A stretch of DNA of 64,000 nucleotides from Edaphochlamys debaryana (taxonomy: Eukaryota; Chlorophyta; Chlorophyceae; Chlamydomonadales). Below, in pieces: positions 47,209-58,700 of the stretch. The stretch's first letter is position 1. Each line of letters begins with the position of its first letter. A program made the position numbers and the translations under genes. A model generated the notes under the pieces. That model made no database searches. It saw only the letters and a list, made by a program, of their open reading frames with translations, and was not told where the DNA came from. The DNA is taken from positions 3,844,001-3,908,000 of the forward strand of contig JAEHOE010000001.1 of NCBI GenBank assembly GCA_016858145.1, given 5' to 3'.

Positions 47209-48503
47209 GCGCACGGTTCAGGGGAGGAGCTGCAAGGTGCTGGGCGTTCTTTTGGACGGGGTTGGTGACCTGTTGCTTGTAGGCGAGCATCCGCGTGGTT
47301 GTACGCTGGCCCGGGGGATGGAGGCTCGAGGTGGTGCTTGAGAGTGTGCCCTGTGAGCTGCCTGCGCTGTTGTGGTGTGGATCGTCCCCATCACGCCATG
47401 AGATAGCGCCGTGCCCGCTTAGCTGTACTGGTCAGTGCCTGCGGTCCCCATGACTTCATGGCGTCATGGCACCCGATCAGGTGTTGCTCCCGGGACGTGA
47501 TTACTCAACGGCACGGCGGCACGAGATGCACGAGATGCACGACGCATCACAGCGCCTGGTTCGGGCGCCGCGGGCCCTATAGCCCGGGCAGCAGAGGCAA
47601 TGTGATACAACTGCACCATGACATACATGCATGGAGATGCCCAGCAGCGGGAACGTTATTCGATGATCAGCGTGGAGTAGTGGAACAGGGGCGGGGACTC
47701 GGCGACACGTCAGAGGGGGAGGAGGGGTTTGGGAATAAGCCCTGGCACCTGGCGCCGCGCCTACCGCCTGCGGGGAAAGCTGCCTGCTACGCGTGTATGC
47801 ATTCGGCGGACTACGTGGAGGCTACCTGCACCTGTGCCTCGGTAAGGAGTTTGGCCTAGAGTGAGTGAGTTACAGTACTACAGTGGAAACAGTGGGATGG
47901 AGGGTCACCCTCGGCACGGTGCCGAGAGTCCAAGAGAGTCTCCTGGGCTACTAGCCCTAGTAGGGCGTGACTTGGGTAGGCTCGAGACGACCGGGGGGAA
48001 TGGGAAACGAGGACGAGGCGAAAAGCAAGGCCAGCAAAGTGCTATTCCGGCCTCAGAACGACTGGCGAGGTAGGACTTGGGCAGCAGCACCCTGCGTGGC
48101 ACAGGGCGTGGCATATGTCCACATACGTCGGCATATGAGCCGCTGGTGGCGCTCATTCAGCCGTTAGCTCTGCAAGCCAGGAACACACGTATCCTTCGAC
48201 GGCACGAGAAGGCTGACTACCGACGCTTACTACCTGGTGGACCCAAAACCGTGAAACCGAGGTGCGAAGTTCGCACAAGTTGGGGCGTGCGTCGAAGGTC
48301 AGGGCCGGATCGGGCCTGAGTGAGCCTGACACTTTCCTTCACCTTACCCCACATACACTGCGCGTGCGTCACACCCCGTCCAGCCTCAACCAGCCTCAAG
48401 TGGCCCGGCTATACCTACGCGTCCGTCCGCGCCTAACAATGTTGTAGCGCCCCACCTTCAGCCACGCTCGATACCACCCTGCAGCAAGGCTTACGTTGCC
48501 ATC
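47209..48503. other. Spacer between family genes B and C
   Basis: No ORF with coding character and no TGTAA motif on the plus strand were found. It should contain the gene B 3' UTR and the gene C promoter. Confidence 0.45.
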
Positions 48504-50636
48504 ATGGAGACCTGTGTAGCTCCTCAGTTCATCGAGGTCGCTGGGTGTGGTGACGCGACTCAGCGTCGCGCATGTCACGGCCTCGGAACTCAGCCTGCGG
48601 ATCAAAGCGAGGCTACCACCGAGCTTCTAAATCCTCGGCCAGCTGTAGGTCCCCGCCGCCGGCGGGAGAGCTTGGTGCTCGCTGAGTCGGAGGTGCTCCG
48701 CGCGGGCCTCAACGAGGACGCAGCTCGCTCCAGCGCGCTCATGCAGGAGCTGGAGAAGCTTCTTGCATCCAGCCGGGAACATGCTTCCGGCAGTCCGAGC
48801 TTCAAGTCCGTGGGGATGTTGTGTGTCGATGACGACGGCGATGACGAGGGCGTTTTGCAGGTATGTTGCGTTGATGGCCGATCATGAAGAGCTCGATATC
48901 ACCGAAAACAGCGGTCGCTTGAGCAGAAACCGCCATGTCCTAGCGTTCTGGGCACTGTGTGAGGCGCTTCCACACGGTTCCGACCGAGGGTCCTGGCCCA
49001 GGAGCTCGTGACCCCGTCGTGTGACCCCCCGGCACTACGCCCCGTTGTCTATAGTAACCCCCTGCCCTGCTGCCCTCCCCCCCCGAACAGCCGCCCCCAA
49101 ACAGCAACCGGCGCGCGTCTTCGGTGACTTTCGGCGAAGACCCACCCGTTGTTTCCCGCCAGCACAGCAGGCGCCGCTCCATTGTGATGAGTCTCGACGC
49201 CAGCGCCCTCACCGCTGGCACGGGGGCGGCCCTGCTGCACACCGCCTCAGGGAACCTTCGCGCCCCCAGCTTCACCAGCCAGGGCGCCAGCCTGCTGCGC
49301 GCCGCCTCCTTCTCACGTGCCCGCCGTGAGACGCTGACCAATGCCCCGCTCTACCCGCAGCCGCCCTCGCAGCTGCCGCCGCCCTCGCTCCCAGTCGCAC
49401 GCCGCTCCGTCGTCCGCCGCAGCAGCGCCTACGACCTGCTCCACCCCGGCCCCGCCAGCCCCACCGCCGGCAGCAACTCGAACCTGCCCAGCCTCAGCGG
49501 CGTCGCAGGCGAATTCCCGCACCTCGGCAACCTGCGCGCCCACTCCATGCGCCAGATCCAGGTCACGGGCACGGGCGGCTTCAGCCCTATGAGCAGCGGC
49601 AGCCAGCTGCACGTGGCTAATGCCCAGAATGGAGACGGCGTGCGCGGGGCCGACGATGACTGGGGCCCCGGCTCGGTCGGGGCCGTCGAGCCCGCCGAGG
49701 TGGTGTCCGGCACCTCCGTCGGTGCGGGCGTGGGCAGCACGGGGAGCACGGGCGCCGGCACGGGCCGCTTCCTCAAGCTCATCAAGGGGTGAGGCAGGAG
49801 CTTGGGGGCAGGGGCTTCAGCTCGTTAAGGGGTGAGGCCGCGTGAGGGGTGTGTTGTAGTGTCCATCCTACAACACAAGGAGGGCATGGGGCCACCAAGT
49901 TCTGGTGCGCAGAGCGCCCTGGCCTTCCACACATTCTCTGACCTGTCATTTTGTTCTTCCGCGCAGCATGTTTGCGTCCGACAAGCCCGGCCCGTCCGAG
50001 CCCACCAGCCCTCTGCCCAGCAGCCCGCGGGCGGCCGGTGGCGCCCTCAGCGGCATGTCCCTGCCCCGGGCGGACTCACGCTGCCCCTCGCGGGAGGCCA
50101 GCTTCCACACCCGCCTGCCCGGCCTCAACCCCGCCCTCGCCTCCAGCCCCTGCGCCACAACCGGCGCCCCGCCGCACCTGGCCGAGGCCCGTGCCATCAG
50201 CAGCAGCGCCGCCCACCTCGACAGCCCCCCGCCCAGCCGCAGCTTCCATCGCTGCAGCAGCACCACCGCCAGCCCCCTGGCGCCCGCGCAGCCGCCCGCC
50301 GCCGGCCCCCACGCCGCCCTGCTCGCGGCCTACGCGGATGCGGCGCCGCCGCCTCCAGGCGGCTCAAGCGCCAGCGCCTGGGCCCATACGCTGGAGCCCC
50401 CCGCCCCGACCCCACCCGCCGTCCGCCCGCTGGCCAGCCGCAGTACGCCCAAGCGCAGCGTCTCCGTGTCGACGGGCCTGGGCGTCACGCAGCAGCAGGC
50501 GCAGCTGCTGGCGGCGGCGGCGGCGCTGGCGGGTGACGGCGGCTCCAGCTACGGCCAGCTGCCGCAGCTGCCCTCGCGGCAGAGGAACCCGGCGGCGTCA
50601 GCCATGGCGGCGCTGCTGGCGGCGCGCAGGGACTGA
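48504..50636 (+). CDS. Tandem family member C: disordered RR-x-S protein
   Basis: Three exons, 48504-48860, 49091-49788 and 49967-50636, give 574 residues. It is closest to gene A in the N-terminal module: RRRRESLVLAESE (51-63) followed by EDAARSSALMQELEKLLA (71-88). Next come an acidic patch VDDDGDDEG, NRRASSVTFGE, SRRRSIVMSLDASALTAG, further RxxS sites (ASFSRARRETL, RRSVVRRSSAYD), GRFLKLIKG-MFASDK (about 343-358, phase-2 intron within the Gly codon) and a long Ser/Pro/Ala tail with RSTPKRSVSVS near residue 505. Acidic, RRxS-VTF and RR-S-I/V-VM blocks follow the same order as in A. There is no signal peptide, membrane helix or recognised fold. The start context GCCATCATG is shared by all three genes. 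Confidence 0.8.
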
Positions 50637-53107
50637 GCGGGGCGCGCCGCCAGCCACCAGGACGGCTGCGCCGAGGGAAGCCGGGGAGAGACGTGGACGC
50701 GGGGGCACGGGTGACGGGGGTTGAGGGTGAGCTCCGGGTTACGGCAGGCGGGGACTCTGGGAATAGCATCGAGTTCGGCCAAGCGTTCCCAAGACGCACC
50801 TCGTCTCAGGCTGGGGAGTGGGACTCCGGACCGGGGATGCGCAGCGACAAGCAAAGCATCGGGCCTGGGCTGGCCTGAGTGGGAGGTGTATGGGTTGCTT
50901 GCGCAGTGCAATGCAAAGCGGGGCATTGGGCCTGGGTGAGGAATCCTGCGCACTGGCTAGGCATTAGTGTTGCGGTCATGGGACAGGAGGCCGGGTGATG
51001 GTACTGAGACGAGCCTAACCGCTCGCTTTGCTTCACTCAGACAGGGGCAAGCCGCCTTCCTCAGGGCCCCTGATGTGACTGTTGGTCCAAAGTTAATTAC
51101 TTGTCTATCCTAAGCGGTGACTTGGACGGAGTGCCATATGTCGCACGTGCCAATTGCACACGGGCTCGTTGTGCCTCAGTACCGTCGCGGGAAGGTGTTG
51201 CAGGCTCTTTGCACGCATGCCGCTGTTTGCCTCCGGGTCGTGTTCCCCCGGACTGGAAAGTTCCGCAGCACTTAACTGGTGGACGGTGCAGCACTTGTGC
51301 AGGCGTGAGTTTGTGCAGTTTGCGTGGGACCCCAGGCCTCGTTCTGAGGAGATCAGTGTCGTCGGTACCGTATGGCAGTCACCCCTGTGCAAGGGGAGCT
51401 AGGTATCGGTGTCGGCATGCTTACGCCTTCGGGGGCACGTCTGTGGTACAGGTGGTCCGTCCTCAGTAGAACTGGGCCAAGTTGATGGTAGAGTTGGTCC
51501 ATCCCGATCTGAGGGAAGCTTGTGTCGTAGTCTTTGATGCTGGGAGCTTAGTGCTGCGCGGGAACATTCTTGCGGGCATAGGTCATGGCCTAGGGTTCAA
51601 CTGTGGGGGCCTCCACCTCGGGGGAGGGCCTGCATGGAACATTCCTGACGGGCAATTCCTCCTAATAGAACTTACCTCAAGCCGTTTCTGGGCGGTTTCA
51701 TGGACGCTTAACGCAAAGTTATCTATTGTCGACCAGGTTGGCTGCCTTCCGGTCAGGCAGGGGAATGGGATCGTGAGCCCTCCAAACCACCAGCCACACC
51801 GGCTTCTATGTGCTCTATTTGTAGCCAATGGAGAAGCGCGAGCTGTCTGAACCGGGCACCACGTCCTGGAAGGATTTCCGAACTGCTTGTTGTATGTTGG
51901 CGGGCAAGCCAGGGCTGGATTATGAACGGCCCAGGTACGGGCGGGGTCAAGCCCCAGGCGGTTGGTGGTCGCGCTATGTGCAGTTCTGGGTCTTGCAGGA
52001 GGCAAGGCCCGTGGAGTAGACCGAGCATAATAAACGCGAGGACTGGGTAGGTGTATGTGGCAAGCGCGGGGGCTGACCAAAGACACGGCGGGGGCCACCG
52101 AGGATGAGCTGGCGTCAGGCGCTGCCGAAGGGGCCGAGCCCCAGGGGCCCAGCAGTTATGTGTTGGCTACCGGGTGGGCATGTCCTGGCTCCTGATGTCC
52201 TGGACTGCGGCTGGCAAGGCTCCTGGTGCGCACGCGGTGGAAGACGGGGGCCGAGGGGCCGTGAAACGAGGGCGTGCAGTTCCTTTGCTTTATCACACGG
52301 TGCGCCTGAGTTGGAAGTGGCAAGGGGGACACGGGTGCCGCGGGTTAAGAAGAGTGAGCTTCGGGGTAAATCAGTCCCCCAGGGCCGTGCCTCTGTCGGC
52401 GGGCCGCGTGGGGTGGATACGTGGATGCAGGGGGCGGGACATGACTGTCTCCGCCACCGGGAACTCCAGGGTACGGAGGGGCATCGTGACGGTAGGGTGG
52501 CAGCGCCTGGCCAAAGGCGGCGGCTGCGGCTTGCTGAGGGCCGTGCGGAGGCGGGCAGGGGGTAGAGCTGGTCGTGCGCCCTGCGTGCGCCCTGCTGGAC
52601 AGGGTCAGCACGCGGTGGCTTTGGCCTAATGTAGTGATGTGAGCTACGCCGCGTTTGCGTGGTGAAGCCGGAATTGGTGACGGGCTGTAGCACTGTATCT
52701 CGCTGTGGCAGAGGCCTGGACTTGCCAAGTGCATGGGCGTGGGCCACACTCTGCAACACTGCAAGGCCTCAGCATTCGATACGCTATCCCGTGCGGTAAC
52801 AGACCGCTGGTAACGGATAGCCCGATGCCACGCCCGTCACATTCTCTTCGCAAGTCACCTTGGTGAAGAGTCCGACCGTGCTCACGTGTTCCCCGCGTAG
52901 CCCACCAGGGCCCCATCGCGTCCGCCCACCAGGACCCGTCCACCTCAGCCCTGGCCGAGGATACGGCATCAACAATCCCCCCTTGACGCTCCTTCAATCC
53001 TCCTTCGCACTTTGCTCACGTTCACTCTGGCAACCCCATTCGCCTCCCCCCCTGGTGCCTCCGCCAAGTTGCTGTCGTCGTCATAACCCCTAACACTCTC
53101 GCCCCAC
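50637..53107. other. Long spacer with possible transposon debris
   Basis: About 2.5 kb without a convincing gene. GC content drops relative to the genes, and frames such as 51482-51850 and 51828-52019 (+) look vaguely coding but have no recognisable motif. A minus-strand reverse-transcriptase-like fragment at 51583-52098 is annotated separately. Confidence 0.45.
51583..52098 (-). mobile_element. Possible LINE reverse-transcriptase remnant
   Basis: In a 171-residue minus-strand frame, CLTGRQPTWSTIDNFALSVH resembles the LINE block F-x-x-G-R-x-I-x-D-N-x-L-L-x-x-E. No further reverse-transcriptase motif, element end or target-site duplication is visible. Chance similarity is quite possible. Confidence 0.2.
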
Positions 53108-55389
53108 TCACTCCTGCCCGGCTTTCCCATTCGCCTCGCCCTCCGCTGTCCCCTGCGCCTCCCCCGCCTGCCCCAGCGAGTCCCGCCCCCCGGCCGGCAG
53201 CGGCCCGGGCGGCCCCGCCTCGTGCGGCCCCAGCTCGCACCCCGCCAGCACCGCTGCCACCGCCTGCCCCAGCTCCCGGCTGCTGGCGCCCAGCACGCGG
53301 CGGGCCATGACGTCCCAGGGCCCCCCCGCGGGGTCCAGCACGCAGCCCCCCGCCTCCGCCACCAGCAGGCCCCCTGCGGCTGCGTCCCAGCAGCCGCCGA
53401 AGTTAATCTCGTAGAAGGCGTCCAGGCGGCCTGGGGGGTGGGGGGTGGCGGGTGGGAGGAGGGGTGGGCGTGGCGTTAAAGCTGAGCGGGGTGGGGTTGG
53501 GGATGGGGGCAAGGGCAGGCCGGTTCATTGGAAAGCGGGGCTGTCTTTAGGGGCAGGCAGGGGCATGCGAAGGCCACACCCCAGAACCGCGAGGACTGCA
53601 CCCCCCGCTGTGACGCCGCGGCAGCCCCATCGCACAGGACACGCGTGCGTCGCTCTCGGAGCCCAGCCAGGCGCAGCAGGCACCCTGGGCCCCTGTGCCA
53701 GGGCGTCCATGCGCCCCGCGTGGTCACAGTTAGCCCCCCCCCCATTCGGACCCCTGCCGACACGAGCACCGCCCCTGCTTGACTCGCAGAACCCAGCGCC
53801 CCCTCCCCTGTCTCCCCCCTCTCTCCCCCCCTGCTCCGCCCCGCCTCGCCTGCCGCCACGCTGGCCAGGTTGAGGGCGCAGGAGCCGCTGCACCGCACCG
53901 CCCGCATGCGCCCCACCAGCGCCCGCAGCCGCCCGAACATGGCGTCCAGCGTGGGCGCGTCGCGGGCGGTGCCGATCTGGGGGCGAGGGCAGCGGCCGAG
54001 GCCGTTGCGGTAAGGACGTGGGCAGCCTCGGGCAGACAGTTGCCAAGGGGACCCTGCTCCTGCCGTGCCTAACTTCATTCTTGGTTTGTCCGCCCTGGGC
54101 GCCCCGCCCCCCCGGTGCCCCCCTCCCCGGCCCCGGTCCGCGCACCTCTGTCCCCAGCAGCGCCCCCGCCATCTGCGTGTGCCCCGACACCGCCAGGCGC
54201 TGGCCGTTGAGGTAGGCGCCGCCCCCCGCCGCCGCCACGAACAGCTCGTCCAGTACGGGGTTGTACACCACCCCCGCCACCACCACTCGCCCCACGGCCA
54301 CGGCGATGCTGCGGGCAGGGGAGGTGGGGACAGGCCAGTGAGACCCTGGAGCAGCTGACAGCATTGATCCGCAAGCGCAATCGGCGAGACGATGAGAGGT
54401 GGAGCTCCGCGTATCGGCTCCCCTTGCAGGCCGCCGCACCCCTGCTGAACCCTAGACTGAAAACCCAGCACGACCGCTGGCCGTAGACTCACCTGGTGCA
54501 GACGAAGGGGAACTTGTGGACAAAGTTGGTGGTACCTGCGAGGATTGGGCCGCCGGTGCTAAAAGAAGAGCACACCGCTGGCAGGCTGTACAGCCACCTG
54601 CCGCTCCCCCCACCTCCGTCCACGCCGTGGGCCCCCTCCCGCCCCGCCCCGTCCCCAGCCCCCCGCCCCTCGCCCCTGCAATGCCGGCGCACCGTCCAGG
54701 GGGTCCACCATCCACGTGGGCCCGTCCCCCAGCTCCCCGCAGCCCCCCGCCGCGCTGCAGGACTCCTCCCCGATCAGCGCATGGTCGGGGAAGGAGCGGC
54801 GGATGCGGGCGAAGATCAGGTCCTGCGGCGGCGTACGGCATCGGGTCGAGTTCCACGAATGAGGCAGATAACGTGGAGTTGGTTATGCAATAGGAGTGGC
54901 GAGGAGCTGCACGTCGGGTTGCAGGCAACGCAGGAACCACTGGGGTGCCCAGGCGGGTGCCAATCCGGCCCCTGCAGCTCGCTCTAGCTACCACCGGAGG
55001 TTGGCTTGGGCGCCTGGCCAGCGCCCAGGACTTGGGGACTAGAAGCGTGTCTCACCTCAGCGGCCTTGTCGGTTTCTGTTACAAGGTCCGCATGGTTAAG
55101 CTTCTCGGAGACCTGGTGGTTCAGGGCGGGAGGCCCGTGGGGCGTGACGCCGTCAGGGTATTGAGGGGTACTGAGCCCCGCCAGCCCCCACCGCGGAAAG
55201 GATATGCCTGGCCTAGCTCAGACCATTCCCCCCAGCACCGCCCGTATCCCAGCACGCCGAGCTGCCTCCCACCTGCTTCACGCCTTGGAAAGCACCCTTG
55301 ATGATTGTCCCAGCCGCGGTTGCCGCCTCCACTGCAACCTCCAGCCAGGCCACATACTTGTGCTGGAGCAAGGCCTCTGGTACGCTCAT
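53108..55389 (-). CDS. Inositol-monophosphatase family phosphatase
   Basis: Mg2+-dependent, Li+-sensitive-type phosphatase acting on myo-inositol phosphates or related sugar phosphates. Seven exons in coding order: 55389-55273, 55112-55056, 54822-54693, 54535-54493, 54308-54146, 53976-53850, 53430-53108; 319 residues. Family marks: WLEVAVEAATAAGTIIKGAF, ADLVTETDKAAE, ALIGEES (metal Glu), WMVDPLDGTTNFVH (motif 1, about 94-107, split by an intron inside the Gly codon), SIAVAVGRVVVAGVVYNPVLDE, GSCALNLASVAAGRLDAFYE and CWDAAAGGLLVAEAGG (motif 2, about 226-241). All metal ligands are present. The last 45 residues are a Gly/Pro/Glu tail. Intron 6 begins with GC. The frame is open upstream to a Met at 55560, giving an optional 57-residue N-terminal extension that might be a targeting peptide; I prefer 55389 because it starts right at the domain. 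Confidence 0.9.
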
Positions 55390-55711
55390 GGTGTTAGTGT
55401 GGAGGTCAGGGACTATGGGGGCTGCAGGCGCCAAAGGCTGCAGCCCGCATCGGAGTCCGGTTGCCGCGCTTGCATCGCCATCGCTTACCCGCTCCACCCG
55501 GCGCAGGCCCACTTTAGCAAAAACTGTAGACACAACAGACGCATCCCAGACATCTCTCACCTGTCGCGGCAGAAAGCCGCCTACTTAATAGATGGGCACC
55601 CGGCCACGATAGCCCGGGCCAGGTGCGCCGGGAGCTTCTGTCCTATAGGGGATTGTGCTCGAACACTCGTCCTGACCAGACGGACCTTGCCCGCGCTTCG
55701 TAGTTGACACA
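55390..55711. promoter_or_regulatory. Shared divergent promoter interval
   Basis: The phosphatase (minus) and PAT1 (plus) start codons are 322 bases apart, so promoters and 5' UTRs of both genes share this interval. If the upstream Met at 55560 is used, the spacing falls to 151 bases. Confidence 0.45.
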
Positions 55712-58700
55712 ATGTTCCAAGACCGCTTTGTTGCGGTCGAGATTGAGACGGAGGTGCGCTTGAGAACTATCTTCTCGTCAAGGTTGCTACGGAGGGCCCT
55801 GGCTGACTGGCGCTTGGTCCACGGTGCTGCAGGCCACGCAGCCAGCCTTTGACGCGGCTCAGTACTCGTTCTTCGGGGACCTCACCGCGGCAGACACTGG
55901 TCTTGAGGGAGCTCTTGAGGTTAGACCTGCATCTGGGGGAGCAGAGCCGCGGGTGTGTGCTTGGGGACCACCGACATGAGCGCAATGATCTGCAGGAGGG
56001 CCTTGAGGGCCCGCCCGACGAAGACGGCCTTGAAAGCCATGATGACGCGTTGCATGTTCCAGAGGACGAGGCGCTGCCTGTGGATGAGGAGGACCTCTCG
56101 GTTGCGGCCATCTTCCGCAACCAGCTGGGCCTTAGCACGCCCAGCAAGCGCGTGGACCATGACGTTGACGCGGGCATGGACGCTCTGCTGACGGACCCGC
56201 TGTCTGTGGCGAGGTCACAGGTGTGCCGCGTGGGCAACCGGGTCAGGGGGGTCGGGATGGGCGTGGTGGCAAGCGACACGGGCCCCAGAGCCCTCCGAAA
56301 CGGCGACAGCCCAATCCCTTTGACCGCAGCAAGCACCGAGCCTTCTGCTTCTACTGACTTGGTACCCCTCTCCTCGCAGCTGCGGGATGAGGACTACGAC
56401 CACCGGGAGCTGCCCAACGAGCTCTACCCCGAGCACGTGGCCTCGGCCGCCCGGGCGGCCGCCAACTCGGCGGCCGCCTCGCAGCCCGGGGGCCTGTTCG
56501 GCACACCCCCGGGGCCTTCCTATGGCCTCTTCGACGCGCCCTCGCCCTACGGCTCTGCGCCCGCTCTGCAGCAGCAGCAGCAGCTGCAGGCGAATGGCGA
56601 GGCCGGCTCCTCCGGCGCGGGCTTCCACTCGCCCGCGCCCTCGTCACTGCCCACGCCTGGCCTGCATACGGGCACGTACCCAACCCCGCCGCCCGGCAGC
56701 GCTGGCTCGGGCCTGCTGTCGCTGATTAAGAAGCCCCAGCAGCCCGCCCTGCCCAAGGCCATGACCCTGGACGAGCTGGAGGCGCGCATGCTGAGCAACG
56801 TGGAGGCAGCAGCCAATGCGGCCGCCGCGGCGGCCGCACAGCAGCAGATCCCTCTGCCGGGTATGACGACGGGGCTGACGGGCGGGCACCCGGGCCTGCA
56901 CGGCTCCATATCCGTCCCGCCGCCTCCGCCCTCGCGCATGGGCCCCGGGCAGCTGCTGGGCCCCGGCGTGCAGCAGCACCCGCAGCACCCGGGCGGCTTC
57001 TTCTCGCCCGGCCAGCCCCCGCCGCCGCCCGGCCACCAGCACGGCCCCATGGGCCCGCAGCACGGCATGCAGCCGCCGCCGCCCGGCCATCCGCACGGCA
57101 TGATGCAGCACATGCCGCCGCCGCACCACGGCCCCCCGCACATGTACGGCCCGCCTCAGCACGGCATGCATCCGGGAGGGCCTGCCTACGGCAACGGCAT
57201 GGGCCCGCCGCCGCCGCCCCCCGGTCAGCCGCACCACCCCGGCCATCACCCCGGCATGCCCATGCCCGGCCCCGGCGGCATGATGCAGCCCTACGGCCCC
57301 GGCGGCCCCATGCAGCGCCCCATGGGGCCCTACGGCGGCCCTCCACTGTTCATCGGCCCTGGTGAGACTGGACATGACTAGCAGCTAGGAGCCACGTTTG
57401 TGAGTGCCGGACAGCCGGCATCGCATACCCGAGACTGCCTGTGAAAGGGTGTGCGCGCCTTGTGTACTCACACCCCCTCTTCTCCCTCCCGCCAGATGGC
57501 AACCCGGTGCACCGCATGGGGCCCATGGGGATGCAGGGGCCCATGCACCCGGGCATGGGGCCACGCCCCGGCATGGGCATGTACGGCCCCGGCCCCGGCC
57601 AGCCCATGCCCGGCGCCCCCCGGCCCACGGCCATGGTGGTGCCCGCGCCCCCGCCCCCGCCGCCCCCGCACATGGCGGCCCTGGCGCACAGGCCCGTGGG
57701 GCTGCTGGGCCCGGGAGCCGCCGGGCTCAGGCCGCAGCAGCCCCGGGCGCCGTCCGGACCCGACTTCGGACAGCAGGTGAGGCGTCCCCGCTGCTGCCAG
57801 GCTCCTGGGGGCTGAGCACCGCATCCCGCACAAGACTTGTGGTAATTGTGACCTGTTGGCGCACCCTTACCGACTCGCTCGCTTGCTGCTGGCTCGGCCC
57901 CGCAGTTTGCCCGCACCGCCGCCAGCAGCATGGGCGCCGTGGTGCCCTCGGGCCCCAGCGCCCTGGCCGCAGCGGCCGCAGCCGCGGGCCGCGCGGGCGG
58001 TCCCGGCAGCGGCCCCGGCGGGCGGCTGGGCGGTGCGTGGATGCGGCCCGAGGACATTGAGTACGTGGTGCGGTCCATGCTCTACTCGGTGGCCAACGGG
58101 GTGCCCTACGTGGAGGACTACTACTACCAGGTAGGGGCGGCAGTGGGGCTGTCATGGCTCATGGGGGCGTGTCAGCCAGGGTGACGCGTGCACCGGTGGC
58201 TTGGTTGCGTTGGGCTAGGCCGGCGTTGGACGGTGCTGGGTCATGGGGCGTGCGCTCACTGGGTACTGTCCCCGTGCGCAGGCGTTCGTGCACAAGCACG
58301 TGTCGCGGCCCAGCCGGCAGCAGCTGTCCCCGGGCGCCTTCCCCATGGCGGCGCCCTTCGTGCCCGAGGCGCTGCGGGAGCTGAGCGAGGAGAGCGTGCA
58401 CGTCATGATGCGCCTGGATCCCTCGGCGCGGGCCAAGTTCGTGGAGGGCCTGCAGGGGCTGGGCAAGATCGTGCTGTCCAACATCCGCACGCCCAAGGTG
58501 CGGGAAAGCGGCGGCTGTGTTGATAATACGGGGGTTTGGGGTGCTCTTCGTTGGTCTGGAGGCTGAACTAGGAAGGACACGCGAGCGCGTGGCTTTGATT
58601 TGCACTTGCGTCAGCGCTGATGTGCCTTCTCGCCGCGGATGTATCTGCAGGTGCTGATGGACCTCGGAGGCGTCACCACGGGCAACAAGGCAGACGGCTC

